A DNA stretch of 64,000 bases from Polaribacter filamentus (GCF_002943715.1 NZ_MQUA01000013.1:2679501-2743500); one strand, 5' to 3'. Counted from the stretch's first letter, positions 16,720 through 26,509 are shown. The notes: generated by a model not told the origin, from the letters alone. Made by a program: numbers and translations.

Positions 16720-17397
16720 ATGAAAACCAAAACTGCCATATTATTATTTGCAAATTCTGCTAAAAAAGAAGCAGAGAGAAAATCGTTTCTTTCTGTGGAT
16801 GTTTTTTCTGCATTGAATCGTCAAATCTTAAAAACGGTAGAAAAATCTGGAATTACATTTTTTCATTTTACCGAAAAGCAACAAATTGGAAGCTCTTTTG
16901 GCGAACGTTTTTCAAACGCTATTGAATCAGTCTTTAAAAAGGGATTTACAAATATAATTACTATTGGTAACGACACGCCGCATTTAAAAACCCATCATTT
17001 AATTGATACTTTGCATCAATTAGAAAAAACCGATTTGGTTCTAGGTCCTACAAAAGACGGTGGTTTCTATTTAATGGGAATTAAAAAAGAGCATTTTAAT
17101 ACAGAAACTTTCTTGAAATTACCTTGGCAAACCAATCGTTTGCATGCCTCAATTGTTTCGATTTCAAATTCTAAAAATTTAGAAATACAGTTTTTAGAAC
17201 TGTTAATGGACCTTGACTCAAAGGAAGATATAGAGAGCATCATCAATAGTTTTAAAGGAATTTCATTATCAATTTTAAAACTTTTATATCAATTATTCTT
17301 TAGTATTAAAAATATCTTTTTTGAGTACAAAATCTACATTTACAAAACTTCTTTTTCACAAAACTTCAACAAAGGCTCCCCATCTATTTTTGCGTAA
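16720..17397 (+). CDS. DUF2064/TIGR04282-like glycosyltransferase homologue
   Basis: A 225-residue GT-A fold protein. The C-terminal half of the domain shows GNDTPHLKTHHL and VLGPTKDGGFYLMGIKK, the DUF2064 signature, but the N-terminal nucleotide-binding loop RNPELGKAKTRL of its paralogue at 25.0 kb is missing (here AILLFANSAKKEAERK). It may therefore have lost or changed its catalytic role, or work with the paralogue. The tail after about residue 185 is basic and hydrophobic. It lies 39 bases after arsS, probably in one transcript. Confidence 0.8.
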   Translation: MKTKTAILLFANSAKKEAERKSFLSVDVFSALNRQILKTVEKSGITFFHFTEKQQIGSSFGERFSNAIESVFKKGFTNIITIGNDTPHLKTHHLIDTLHQLEKTDLVLGPTKDGGFYLMGIKKEHFNTETFLKLPWQTNRLHASIVSISNSKNLEIQFLELLMDLDSKEDIESIINSFKGISLSILKLLYQLFFSIKNIFFEYKIYIYKTSFSQNFNKGSPSIFA

Positions 17398-17463
17398 TTC
17401 GGGTCTATATTGATTTCTAAAATCAATAAAAAATCAAATTTATTTTACACAAAAAAAGATTAA

Positions 17464-20400
17464 ATGAAACACTTTTTTATGTGGGTTCTATTGCTTTTTG
17501 CGAGCAATAGCTTTTCACAAATAAAAATTACGGGTACAATTACACAGAAAAATACAGGAGAAAAAATTCCTTATGTTAGTATTTCGTCCTCAATAAGAAA
17601 CGGAACAACTTCTGATATTAACGGAGAGTATAGCATCGAAATTTTAGAGAAAAACACTTATTTAACTTATTCTTCTTTAGGATATAAAACTCAAAAAATC
17701 GCCATTGGTAATCAAACAGTTATTAACATTCAATTAGACGAAATAGAAACTAATTTAAACGAAATTGTAGTTACTGCTTTGGGTGTAAATAGAAACACCA
17801 AAGAACTTGGTTATGTAGTTCAAGAAATAAAATCTAAAGATATTTCCGAAATAAAAACACCCAATTTTTTAGATAATTTAGCAGGTAAATTAGCCGGAGT
17901 TACCATTTCTCAGGGTGCAACAGGTGTTGGTTCATCATCAAAAATAACCATTCGGGGTGAAGCTTCTTTTTCTAATAATAATCCGCTTTTTGTGGTTGAT
18001 GGAACGCCCATAAACAACAACACCGTTTTTAATTTTACCAATGAAGCTGCTGCAGGTTTTCAAGAAATAGATTTTGGAAACGGCGCAATGGAAGTAAATG
18101 CCGATGATATTGAATCTGTTACGGTTTTAAAAGGACCAAGTGCTGCTGCGCTTTATGGCACTCGAGCTTCTAACGGTGTGATTGTGATTAAAACAAAAGA
18201 CGGAACGAAAAAAAAAGGTTTAGGAATTAGCATCAATTCTTCTATTACTTTTGATACTGCTTTTCGTTTGCCTGATTTTCAAAATGAATATGGACAAGGA
18301 AATTCTGATAACTTTAAATATGGAAATGGTTTAGGCAACGGAATTAATGATAATATTACGTATTCTTGGGGACCAAGATTAGACACAGGAAACTTGATTG
18401 CGCAATTTGATTCTCCTGTTAACTTGCCAAATGGAACTATTGTTCGTGGTGGAGACACTTCTCTATATAATGGTTTGCCAATTACGCCCACTTTATTTAA
18501 ATCAAACCCTAATAATTTAAAAGATTTCTATCAAACAGGAATTACAACGAGTAATAATATTTCTATAAATGATGAATTTGACAGCGGCTCCTATCGCCTA
18601 TCTTTTACAAATTTAGACAGTGAATCTATTATTCCTGGAGTAAATTTAGATAGAAAAACGGTGGCTTTAAAGATGAATTTTAATCCGACAGAAACGACAA
18701 AAATAACTTCTTCTGTGAGCTACGTAAATTCTAGTAGTGACAATAGACCTGCAAATGGTTACGGAAGTGAAAATGTAAATTACTCTTTGGTTGCCTGGGG
18801 TCCGCGTTCTTTAAATATCAACAGTTTAAGAAACTATTGGCAACCTGGTTTAGAAGGTGTTCAGCAGTATTCTTTTAACTATACGTATTTTGATAATCCT
18901 TTTTTTATTTTACAAGAAAACACCAATTCTTTTAATAGAGACCGTCTTTTTGGAAATGTTGCTATAAACCATAAATTCACTGAAAACCTGAGTATTTCTC
19001 TACGTTCTGGAATGGATTATTCATCAGAAAAAAGAGAATTTAAACGTAATTTTAGTTCAAATCGCTTTAAAAACGGAGCCCATGCAGAACACGATGTTTT
19101 TTATAGAGAAATAAACACCGAATTCTTACTCAACTATAAAAATAATTTTGGTTATTTTTCTTTTGATACTTCTTTTGGAGGAAATAGATTAGACCAAAAA
19201 GCATCCACCAAACAGAGTCAAACTACAAACTTGGCGCAACCTGGTATTTTTAGTTTAAACAATGCAGCGTCTCCAATAGAAGTTTTTCAATTTAATTCTC
19301 AAAAAAGAATTAATTCTTTGTACGGAATTGCAAAATTGGGTTACAAAGATTATTTATATATAGATATTACTGGCAGAAATGATTGGTCTAGTGCATTAGC
19401 AACTCCATTTTCTGTGGATGGAACTTCGTTCTTTTATCCATCAATTTCATCGAGTTTTATTTTATCAAACTATACAAAATTACCAGAAAACATCTCATTT
19501 GCAAAATTAAGAGCCAGTGCTGCACAAGTTGGTAATGATACGAATCCATATCAAACTTCGGGTGCTTTTGTATCACAAACAACCTTTAACGGACAACCTA
19601 CTTTTAGCAATCAAAATTTTATCCCGAATGCAAACCTAAAACCAGAAGTTACTACTTCGTATGAATTTGGTGCAGATGTAAGATTCTTTAAAGATCGATT
19701 AAGTGTAGATTTTACGTATTATAATGCAACTACAAAAGATCAAATTATTTCTTTACCCATTCCAATTTCATCAGGATACAATCAACAAGTTGTAAATGGT
19801 GGAAAAGTAAATACGACGGGTGTAGAAATTATTTTAGGCGGAACACCTATTAAAAACAAAAATTTTACATGGAATACTATTTTTAATTTTGCAACAAACA
19901 AATCGGTCATTAAAGATTTGCCGCAAGAAAACGGTCGTTTAACATTAGCGTATAGCAGAATTTATGACAGCGCAAATCAAACAGTTTGGTTTCAAGTAGA
20001 AGAAGGCGGAGAGGTTGGAGATTTTTACGGAACAGGATATAAAAAAAATGCTGAAGGTCAGTTTTTAATTGATGATAATGGAAGTTATATTGCAGACAAT
20101 ACTTTACAGAAATTAGGAAACTACAATCCTGATTTTACTTTAGGATGGAGTAATTCTTTTCAATACAAAAATTGGAATGCTAGTTTTTTGTTTGATTGGC
20201 GTCAAGGAGGCGAAATTGTTTCTAGAACTAGCGCTTTAGGTAATGTTGGCGGCCAATTAGCAGAAACTTCTTTTAGACCAGATACTGGAATTGTAGCGCA
20301 AGGAGTAAACGTAAATACAGGACAACCAAACACCATTGCTGTTTCTGCAGAAAGCTATTACCGAAAATTTTACGATAGAAATCACGAAGAAAATAATGTC

Positions 20401-20658
20401 TATGATGCTTCGTTTTTAAAAGTACGTCAGTTTTCAATTGGTTATACGTTGAATTTAAATGAAGGTTTTTTAGGATTACAAGATGTTTCTACAATGAACT
20501 TTTCTTTTATAGGAAACAATTTGTTTGTGATTACAGAAAATCCACATTTTGATCCAGAGCAATTAGCGGTTCAAGGAAATGGTTTTGTAAGCGGAGTGGA
20601 AGATATGAGTTACGCTACCAGCAGAAGTTTAGGTTTTAAAGTAGCATTTAATTTTTAA
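17464..20658 (+). CDS. SusC/RagA family TonB-linked outer membrane protein
   Basis: A 1064-residue outer-membrane transporter. A signal peptide (residues 1-19) is followed by a CarboxypepD-like domain (about 20-100), the plug with the RagA signature LYGTRASNGVIVIKTKDG (about 228-245), and a 22-strand barrel ending in FKVAFNF. SusC proteins import oligomers or nutrients with the lid lipoprotein SusD, which is encoded 5 bases downstream. Being inside the ArsS cluster suggests a nucleoside-, sugar- or phosphate-linked substrate, but nothing in the sequence names it. Confidence 0.93.
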   Translation: MKHFFMWVLLLFASNSFSQIKITGTITQKNTGEKIPYVSISSSIRNGTTSDINGEYSIEILEKNTYLTYSSLGYKTQKIAIGNQTVINIQLDEIETNLNEIVVTALGVNRNTKELGYVVQEIKSKDISEIKTPNFLDNLAGKLAGVTISQGATGVGSSSKITIRGEASFSNNNPLFVVDGTPINNNTVFNFTNEAAAGFQEIDFGNGAMEVNADDIESVTVLKGPSAAALYGTRASNGVIVIKTKDGTKKKGLGISINSSITFDTAFRLPDFQNEYGQGNSDNFKYGNGLGNGINDNITYSWGPRLDTGNLIAQFDSPVNLPNGTIVRGGDTSLYNGLPITPTLFKSNPNNLKDFYQTGITTSNNISINDEFDSGSYRLSFTNLDSESIIPGVNLDRKTVALKMNFNPTETTKITSSVSYVNSSSDNRPANGYGSENVNYSLVAWGPRSLNINSLRNYWQPGLEGVQQYSFNYTYFDNPFFILQENTNSFNRDRLFGNVAINHKFTENLSISLRSGMDYSSEKREFKRNFSSNRFKNGAHAEHDVFYREINTEFLLNYKNNFGYFSFDTSFGGNRLDQKASTKQSQTTNLAQPGIFSLNNAASPIEVFQFNSQKRINSLYGIAKLGYKDYLYIDITGRNDWSSALATPFSVDGTSFFYPSISSSFILSNYTKLPENISFAKLRASAAQVGNDTNPYQTSGAFVSQTTFNGQPTFSNQNFIPNANLKPEVTTSYEFGADVRFFKDRLSVDFTYYNATTKDQIISLPIPISSGYNQQVVNGGKVNTTGVEIILGGTPIKNKNFTWNTIFNFATNKSVIKDLPQENGRLTLAYSRIYDSANQTVWFQVEEGGEVGDFYGTGYKKNAEGQFLIDDNGSYIADNTLQKLGNYNPDFTLGWSNSFQYKNWNASFLFDWRQGGEIVSRTSALGNVGGQLAETSFRPDTGIVAQGVNVNTGQPNTIAVSAESYYRKFYDRNHEENNVYDASFLKVRQFSIGYTLNLNEGFLGLQDVSTMNFSFIGNNLFVITENPHFDPEQLAVQGNGFVSGVEDMSYATSRSLGFKVAFNF

Positions 20659-20663
20659 AAAAC

Positions 20664-22103
20664 ATGAAAAAATTTATATACATATTTGCAATTCTAGGAG
20701 TTAACTTCATCAGTTGCACCAAAGATTTTGAAGAAATAAATACTAATCCGAATGCACCTGTTTTTGTGCAACCCAATTTATTATTAAGACAAGTAATTTA
20801 CGATTTTGGCGAAAACATGAGCTATGAAGGTTTTGTTGCGGGCGATTTATTAGCGCAACACAGAACCGCATTAGACTTTAATTTATTTGACAGACACGAT
20901 TTAAAAAGTCCACAATTAGGCGGTAATCCTTGGCCAATATTTTACACCAATTTACGCGATACTGAAATCATTTTAAAACAAGCCAAAGAAAATCAGGCTT
21001 TTGCCGTTTATCAAGGACCTGCCTTGATTTTAAAAGCATATATGGCAGCTGGATTAACAGATTTATTTGGTGATGTTCCTTATTTTGAAGCTTTCAACGG
21101 AATTGAAGGATCGGTAACACCAGCGTATGATTTACAGTCAGCTATTTATCAAAATGAAAACGGAATTTTAGATAATTTAGATAAAGCAATTGCAGCAATA
21201 AATGCATATACTGGTTCTATACCTTTAGAAGGAGATATTTTATACAATGGAAACCTAAACGGCTGGATACAATTTGCAAACTCATTAAAAATAAAATATC
21301 TCATCAGAATTTCGGGTAAAGTAAATGTTTCTTCCGAATTGCAAACATTGTTTACTGAGGGAAATTATATCAAAAATAATATAGAAAATGCCATTTTTGA
21401 TTTTACAAATACAGAACCAAACAGTTTTAGACTAGCACAATTGCGAGTAGGCGATTTTAATAATTTTGTACTCTCTGAAACGATGGAAGAAATTTTGATC
21501 AATTTAAATGATGCTAGAATTACTACTTTTTTTAGACCGTTTTCAAACTCAACTTCCAATGAGTTTAATGGCTTAATTAACGGAATTGATGCATCATCAA
21601 CTTCAATAGCTTTGTCTGATTATTCTTTAGCAGGAAATGCTTTTAGAGAAGACACCTCTTCTTTAGACGCTAATTTTATGACTGCTTGGGAAACTAGTTT
21701 TTTACTGGCAGAAGCTGCTGAAAAAGGATTGATAAATGCCAACGCAGAAACTTTATATAATTTAGGCGTTACACAAGCATTTGACTATTGGAATACCAAC
21801 TTACCGACAAACTATTTAACTGGGAATGCTAATTTTAATGCTATTGGGAAAACCCCTTTACAACAAATTATTACCCAAAAATGGATTGCTTCTGTAATTT
21901 ACGGCTACGAAGGTTGGATTGAATATAGAAGAACAGGTTTCCCTGCTCTAAAAAAAGTTTCAGCAAGTTTAAACAACGGCAATATTCCGGCAAGAATGCC
22001 TTATCCTGCTGAAGAAGCAACCTTAAATCAAGAAAATTATAAAGTGGCAGAAACGACCACAAATGGAAATAGTCTAGACGTAAAAGTTTGGTGGAACGAA
22101 TAA
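20664..22103 (+). CDS. SusD/RagB family outer membrane lipoprotein
   Basis: A 479-residue lipoprotein; the lipobox FISC puts the lipidated Cys at residue 18. The body resembles the SusD-like_2 group (NTNPNAPVFVQPNLLLRQVI, AGLTDLFGDVPYFEAFNG, WIEYRRTGFPAL). It would form the surface lid over the SusC barrel and bind the ligand. The start follows the SusC stop by only 5 bases. Helical TPR-type repeats are implied but not countable by eye. Confidence 0.92.
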   Translation: MKKFIYIFAILGVNFISCTKDFEEINTNPNAPVFVQPNLLLRQVIYDFGENMSYEGFVAGDLLAQHRTALDFNLFDRHDLKSPQLGGNPWPIFYTNLRDTEIILKQAKENQAFAVYQGPALILKAYMAAGLTDLFGDVPYFEAFNGIEGSVTPAYDLQSAIYQNENGILDNLDKAIAAINAYTGSIPLEGDILYNGNLNGWIQFANSLKIKYLIRISGKVNVSSELQTLFTEGNYIKNNIENAIFDFTNTEPNSFRLAQLRVGDFNNFVLSETMEEILINLNDARITTFFRPFSNSTSNEFNGLINGIDASSTSIALSDYSLAGNAFREDTSSLDANFMTAWETSFLLAEAAEKGLINANAETLYNLGVTQAFDYWNTNLPTNYLTGNANFNAIGKTPLQQIITQKWIASVIYGYEGWIEYRRTGFPALKKVSASLNNGNIPARMPYPAEEATLNQENYKVAETTTNGNSLDVKVWWNE

Positions 22104-22169
22104 AAAGCCTCCCTTAATTGCTCCAAAGGAGTGAAACTGTTGTGAAAAAAATAAATAAAAAGAGAAAAC

Positions 22170-23552
22170 ATGATAACATCAATTATTCATATGAGTGAGA
22201 ACTCACTCCCTTCGGCAGGTTTGGGGTGGGCTTTTCAATGGGCGTTGATTATAGTATCAAGTTTAATCTTGTTCTTTTTATCACCACTAGCAAAAACAAC
22301 CGACCAGTTCTTTAAAGCTGTGAATCAAAAAAAGGCTCCAAATACGTTGGTATTAATGGGCAGCTTAATCATCTCTTGGATTTTTGCTAAAAGTATTACC
22401 AATGCAGCAAATCTTGGTTTAAGTTTTGGTTTAGTTGGAGGCGTTGCGTATGCTGCATATTATCTTTCGTTTGCCGTTGCCGGAATTATTATTTATCAAC
22501 TAAGAACAAAAGGAGGTTTTAAAAGCATCCACGAATTTCTAATCTCTAAATTCGGAAAAAATGCGATGGCAATTTTTTCTATTTTAATAGCTTTTAGGTT
22601 ATTTAATGAAGTTTGGAGCAATACCATGGTTATTGGTACTTATTTTGGAGAACAAGGAAGTACACCTTATTACTGGGCAATTATTGTATTTACAGTTTTA
22701 ACCTTAGCCTACGCTATAAAAGGCGGTTTAAGTAGCTCTATTTTCACGGATGTTATTCAAATGGTATTATTCTCTGTTTTATTAATCATTATTTTAGGAA
22801 CTATTTTTTCTACGGATGACTTTTCATCCAAAGAGGTTATAGACTCAGGAACTTGGAGCTTTGAATTGGGATTAAACCTATTTTTCGCAGCGATTATTCA
22901 ATCTTTTAGTTATCCATTTCATGATCCTGTTTTAACAGACAGAGGTTTTATTTCATCACCCAAAGTAACAAGAAAAAGTTTTTTATGGGCGAGTTTTTTA
23001 GGTGCAATTTGTATTATTTTATTCAGTTTTATAGGGATTTACGCACAAAAAAAAGGCATGCAAGGACAGGCTGCTGTTGAAGTTGGAAAAGCCCTTGGCG
23101 TCGTTATTTTATTAGTCATTAATTTTATTATGATTACCTCTGCGGCTTCCACATTAGATTCCACTTTTTCGTCATTTTCTAAACTATTAGCAATCGATTT
23201 AAAGATTAAAAAAACAGTTTCCTTTGGAAGAATTGCAATGATTGTAATTGCTGTCTTAGGAACGCTTCCTGTATTTTTTGGAGCAGAAATTTTATCAGCA
23301 ACGACCATTTCTGGAACAATGGTAATTGGCCTCACGCCTATTTTTATTTTTTGGAATGTAGAAGTACCAAAAATTAGCTTTTATTTAAGTGTTTTCTGCG
23401 GATTAATCTTCGGAATTTTATTAATTTTCAATCAATTTCCAGAAAGTTTGATTTTCACAAAAGGGAAGTACGCAGATTTACTTTGGGTAAATGTTTGGGG
23501 AATTTTAAGTTGTAACATGTTATATTTTATTCCGAAATGGGTCAGAAAATAG
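22170..23552 (+). CDS. sodium:solute symporter family protein
   Basis: A 460-residue inner-membrane transporter of the SSS fold with about 11-12 helices. TSAASTLDSTFSSFSKLLAIDL is the family signature, and FTDVIQMVLFSVLLII and YPFHDPVLTDRGF are typical. An ATG at 22191 is an alternative start. The stop overlaps the next gene by 16 bases, so co-translation is likely. With SusCD just upstream it could carry the same substrate across the inner membrane; this is an inference from context. Confidence 0.88.
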   Translation: MITSIIHMSENSLPSAGLGWAFQWALIIVSSLILFFLSPLAKTTDQFFKAVNQKKAPNTLVLMGSLIISWIFAKSITNAANLGLSFGLVGGVAYAAYYLSFAVAGIIIYQLRTKGGFKSIHEFLISKFGKNAMAIFSILIAFRLFNEVWSNTMVIGTYFGEQGSTPYYWAIIVFTVLTLAYAIKGGLSSSIFTDVIQMVLFSVLLIIILGTIFSTDDFSSKEVIDSGTWSFELGLNLFFAAIIQSFSYPFHDPVLTDRGFISSPKVTRKSFLWASFLGAICIILFSFIGIYAQKKGMQGQAAVEVGKALGVVILLVINFIMITSAASTLDSTFSSFSKLLAIDLKIKKTVSFGRIAMIVIAVLGTLPVFFGAEILSATTISGTMVIGLTPIFIFWNVEVPKISFYLSVFCGLIFGILLIFNQFPESLIFTKGKYADLLWVNVWGILSCNMLYFIPKWVRK

Positions 23553-24364
23553 AGAATTTAGGTAAAATACCAGGTAAAATAATCCTTTTTGGAGGAATTT
23601 ACAGCAATCTACAAGCTTTAGAGGCTTTGAAACAAATTTCAGAAAAAGAGAATATTGCGCCAGAAAACTGTATTTGTACAGGAGATATTGTTGGCTATTG
23701 CGCTCAACCAGAAGAAACCGTGCAACTGTTTAAATTATGGGGCGCAAAAAGTATTGTTGGTAATGTAGAAATCCAATTAAGAGAAAATGCTCAAGATTGT
23801 GGCTGTGAATTTAAAGAAGGTTCTAGATGTGATGGTTTTTCACAATTATGGTATCCGTATGCGCAAAGTAAATTATCAGAAAATTCTTTAGAATTTCTAA
23901 AAACGTTACCAAATCATATCAATTTTCAATATGCTGGTAAAAATATAACTGTTGTTCATGGTTCGTATTTTAATGTATCAGAATTTATATTTAAATCCAC
24001 CGACTGGGAAGTTAAAAAACCAAATTTTGATGCAACAGATTCTGATGTTCTCATTGCTGGTCATTGTGGTTTGCCTTTTTACCATCAAGAAGAAAATAAA
24101 CTTTGGTTAAACCCTGGTGTTATTGGAATGCCTGCAAATGACGGAAATCCTAATGTTTGGTATGTAATTTTAGAAGACTCGAATGATTTGTTTAACTTTA
24201 CACATCACACATTAAATTACAATTTCAAACTAACAAGTAAGTTGATGCAAAATGGATTGCTTCCAGAAGAATATTCGCGAACCATTGTTACCGGAATTTG
24301 GGATAATACAGAAATTTTACCCACATTTGAAAGTGGTTTACAAGGATTCGGAATTCAATTATAA
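23537..24364 (+). CDS. phosphoesterase-fold protein with altered metal ligands
   Basis: A 275-residue calcineurin-like metallophosphoesterase homologue. The order of blocks is right, but ligands differ from the usual set: GDxH is GGIYSN, GNHD/E is GNVE, and GHTH is GHCG, while CTGDIVGYCAQP and VVHGSYF are kept. Four Cys (CGCEFKEGSRC region plus CICTGD) may bind another metal. I recall close homologues sharing these changes, so this looks like a subfamily with a different activity rather than decay. The 5' end overlaps the symporter gene. Confidence 0.78.
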   Translation: MGQKIENLGKIPGKIILFGGIYSNLQALEALKQISEKENIAPENCICTGDIVGYCAQPEETVQLFKLWGAKSIVGNVEIQLRENAQDCGCEFKEGSRCDGFSQLWYPYAQSKLSENSLEFLKTLPNHINFQYAGKNITVVHGSYFNVSEFIFKSTDWEVKKPNFDATDSDVLIAGHCGLPFYHQEENKLWLNPGVIGMPANDGNPNVWYVILEDSNDLFNFTHHTLNYNFKLTSKLMQNGLLPEEYSRTIVTGIWDNTEILPTFESGLQGFGIQL

Positions 24365-24371
24365 ATTTAAA

Positions 24372-24863
24372 ATGAAGAAAATTTTAATACTTTTTTTAGT
24401 CGTTAGTTCAACTACTTTTGCGCAGAAAAAATTAGATAAACTGCTAAATAAATGGAACAACAAAAATGTTCCTTATATGTCTGTGGAAACACTAGCAATG
24501 CCAAAAACGAAGGCTATTTTGTTAGATGCTAGAGAAGAAAAAGAGTATAATGTCAGTCATATAAAAGATGCTCTTTTTGTTGGTTACGATGATTTTAAAA
24601 TCCAAGAGACTTTAAAAAAATTACCAAAAGATAAAAACACTAAAATTGTGGTGTATTGCTCTTTGGGTATTCGTTCAGAAAAAATTGCGGACAAACTCAT
24701 CAAAGAAGGTTACATGAATGTTTATAATTTGTACGGTGGAATTTTTGAATGGAAAAATGCCGATTTTCAGGTGATTGATGCGTTCGGAAACGCCACAGAA
24801 AAAGTGCATACTTTTAATGAAGGTTGGAGTAAATGGTTGAAAGAAGGTGAGAAAGTGTATTAG
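24372..24863 (+). CDS. rhodanese-like domain protein, secreted
   Basis: A 163-residue protein; the ATG at 24372 gives a signal peptide (MKKILILFLVVSSTTFAQ), so longer upstream starts inside the previous gene are rejected. The rhodanese active-site Cys is in VVYCSLGIRSEKIA, and LLDAREEKEYNVSHIKDA is the conserved first motif. Rhodaneses carry sulfur or bind oxyanions such as arsenate in related families. Located in the ArsS cluster, 7 bases after the phosphoesterase gene. Confidence 0.87.
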   Translation: MKKILILFLVVSSTTFAQKKLDKLLNKWNNKNVPYMSVETLAMPKTKAILLDAREEKEYNVSHIKDALFVGYDDFKIQETLKKLPKDKNTKIVVYCSLGIRSEKIADKLIKEGYMNVYNLYGGIFEWKNADFQVIDAFGNATEKVHTFNEGWSKWLKEGEKVY

Positions 24864-25032
24864 TTGTTGGCAGTAAAATAGTCCGCATTTAGCATTAGCA
24901 GTTTTTAGTGATTACTGTTACGTATTAAAACTATAAATAAAAAAAGCAAATGAAAATTATCATACATAGGTGCAGAACATAAAACCTATGTTTCTATGTG
25001 GTAAAAAATTTAAAACACAATTTATTTTATCA

Positions 25033-25650
25033 ATGATAAAAAATCTAAAAAGTAAAAATCTATTACTAATTTTCACTAGAAATCCTGAATTAGGAAAAGC
25101 AAAAACACGTTTAGCAAAAACTGTTGGTGATGAAACTGCTTTAGAAATCTATAAACTTTTATTAGAAAAAACGTGTAATGTTTCAGCCAAAGTTACAGCT
25201 GATAAAGCGGTATATTATTCCGTAAAAGTCAGATATGAAGATATTTGGGATGAAAACAGTTATCAGAAACACCAACAAGTTGGAGAAGATTTAGGAATTA
25301 GAATGCTACATGCTTTTAAAAACGGATTTGATGCTGGGTATCAAAAAGTACTAATTATTGGAAGTGATTTGTGTGATTTAACATCAGAAATTATTGAAAG
25401 TGCATTTGTAGAATTAGATACTAATGATGTTGTTATTGGCCCTGCAGAAGATGGCGGTTACTATTTATTAGGAATGAATTCCTTGCATACAGCTATTTTT
25501 AAAAATAAAGATTGGGGAACTTCATCTGTTAGAAAAGATACTTTAGCAGATTTAAAAGATAAAAAAGTACATTTGTTACAAGAACTGAATGATGTGGATG
25601 TTTTTGAAGATATTGAACACCATCCTGCTTTTCAACAATTTTTAAAATAA
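25033..25650 (+). CDS. TIGR04282 family arsenosugar biosynthesis glycosyltransferase
   Basis: A 205-residue GT-A fold protein (DUF2064) with the full signature: FTRNPELGKAKTRLAKTVG, LIIGSDLCDL and IGPAEDGGYYLLGMN. The family accompanies ArsS and is thought to process the nucleoside-arsenic precursor into the sugar product. I chose the ATG at 25033; an in-frame ATG at 24970 adds a basic stretch not typical of the family. The stop overlaps the next start as TAATG. Confidence 0.88.
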   Translation: MIKNLKSKNLLLIFTRNPELGKAKTRLAKTVGDETALEIYKLLLEKTCNVSAKVTADKAVYYSVKVRYEDIWDENSYQKHQQVGEDLGIRMLHAFKNGFDAGYQKVLIIGSDLCDLTSEIIESAFVELDTNDVVIGPAEDGGYYLLGMNSLHTAIFKNKDWGTSSVRKDTLADLKDKKVHLLQELNDVDVFEDIEHHPAFQQFLK

Positions 25651-26465
25651 TGAAAAAACAACAATTACAAGAAACTATCGATTTTTTAAAATCCGAAGGA
25701 ATTACACAGCCAGAAATAGGGATTGTGCTAGGAACAGGTTTAGGAAAATTAGTGCAAGAAATTTCAATTGAAAAAGAAATTGCCTATGCTGACATTCCCA
25801 ATTTCCCTGTGGCAACAGTAGAATTCCATTCTGGAAAATTAATTTATGGAGAATTGTCAGGAAAAAAAGTACTTGTAATGGCCGGTAGGTTTCATTTATA
25901 TGAAGGTTATAATGCTTGGGAAATTACTTACGGAATTAGAACAATGCACGGTTTAGGAATTAAAAACTTACTAATTTCGAATGCGGCAGGAGCAATTAAT
26001 TTATCCTACAAAAAAGGCGATTTAATGCTGATTAACGACCACATAAATTTACAAGGAAGTTCGCCTTTGGCTTTTAAAGGCGCTAATGATTTTGGTAACA
26101 TTTTTGCCGATTTATTAGAACCGTACTCGAAAGAAATCAACCAAAAAATAAAAAACATTGCTAAAGAACATACCATTCTTTTGCATGAAGGAGTTTACAC
26201 GAGTGTTTTAGGACCTCAACTAGAAACGAGAGCAGAATACAGAATGTTGCAAATTTTAGAAACAGATGCTGTTGGTATGAGCACTGTGCCAGAGGTTATT
26301 GTTGCCAAGCAACTTAATTTGCCTTGTGCTGCTATTTCCGTTTTAACAGACGAATGTGATCCTAAAAATTTACAACCTGTTAATATTGCAGAAATTATTG
26401 CCATCGCAGGTAAAGCAGAACCTAAAATGATTACACTTTTTAAAGAAGTAATAAAAGTTTTATAA
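25650..26465 (+). CDS. purine nucleoside phosphorylase
   Basis: A 271-residue trimeric-type purine nucleoside phosphorylase. GTGLGKL, the phosphate-binding GRFHLYEGY, LLISNAAGAIN, and VGMSTVPEVIVAK with SVLTDECDP are all present. It splits purine nucleosides with phosphate to base and ribose 1-phosphate. In an ArsS cluster it could remove adenine from the dimethylarsinoyl-adenosine intermediate, leaving the arsenic sugar phosphate; this role is an inference. Last gene of the run, with a terminator 10 bases on. Confidence 0.9.
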   Translation: MKKQQLQETIDFLKSEGITQPEIGIVLGTGLGKLVQEISIEKEIAYADIPNFPVATVEFHSGKLIYGELSGKKVLVMAGRFHLYEGYNAWEITYGIRTMHGLGIKNLLISNAAGAINLSYKKGDLMLINDHINLQGSSPLAFKGANDFGNIFADLLEPYSKEINQKIKNIAKEHTILLHEGVYTSVLGPQLETRAEYRMLQILETDAVGMSTVPEVIVAKQLNLPCAAISVLTDECDPKNLQPVNIAEIIAIAGKAEPKMITLFKEVIKVL

Positions 26466-26474
26466 TCCAAAAGG

Positions 26475-26509
26475 ACACTTACCGTTTCAAAAAACTGATA
26501 GGTGTTTTT
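26475..26509 (+). terminator. terminator of the arsenosugar cluster
   Basis: A stem of about 8 pairs with one mismatch (26475-26483 with 26497-26505) followed by a T run, right after the phosphorylase stop. Confidence 0.6.

Noticed and set aside
24252-24371. Upstream start for the rhodanese gene
   Set aside because: It would overlap the phosphoesterase gene by over 110 bases and hide a good signal peptide that begins at 24372.
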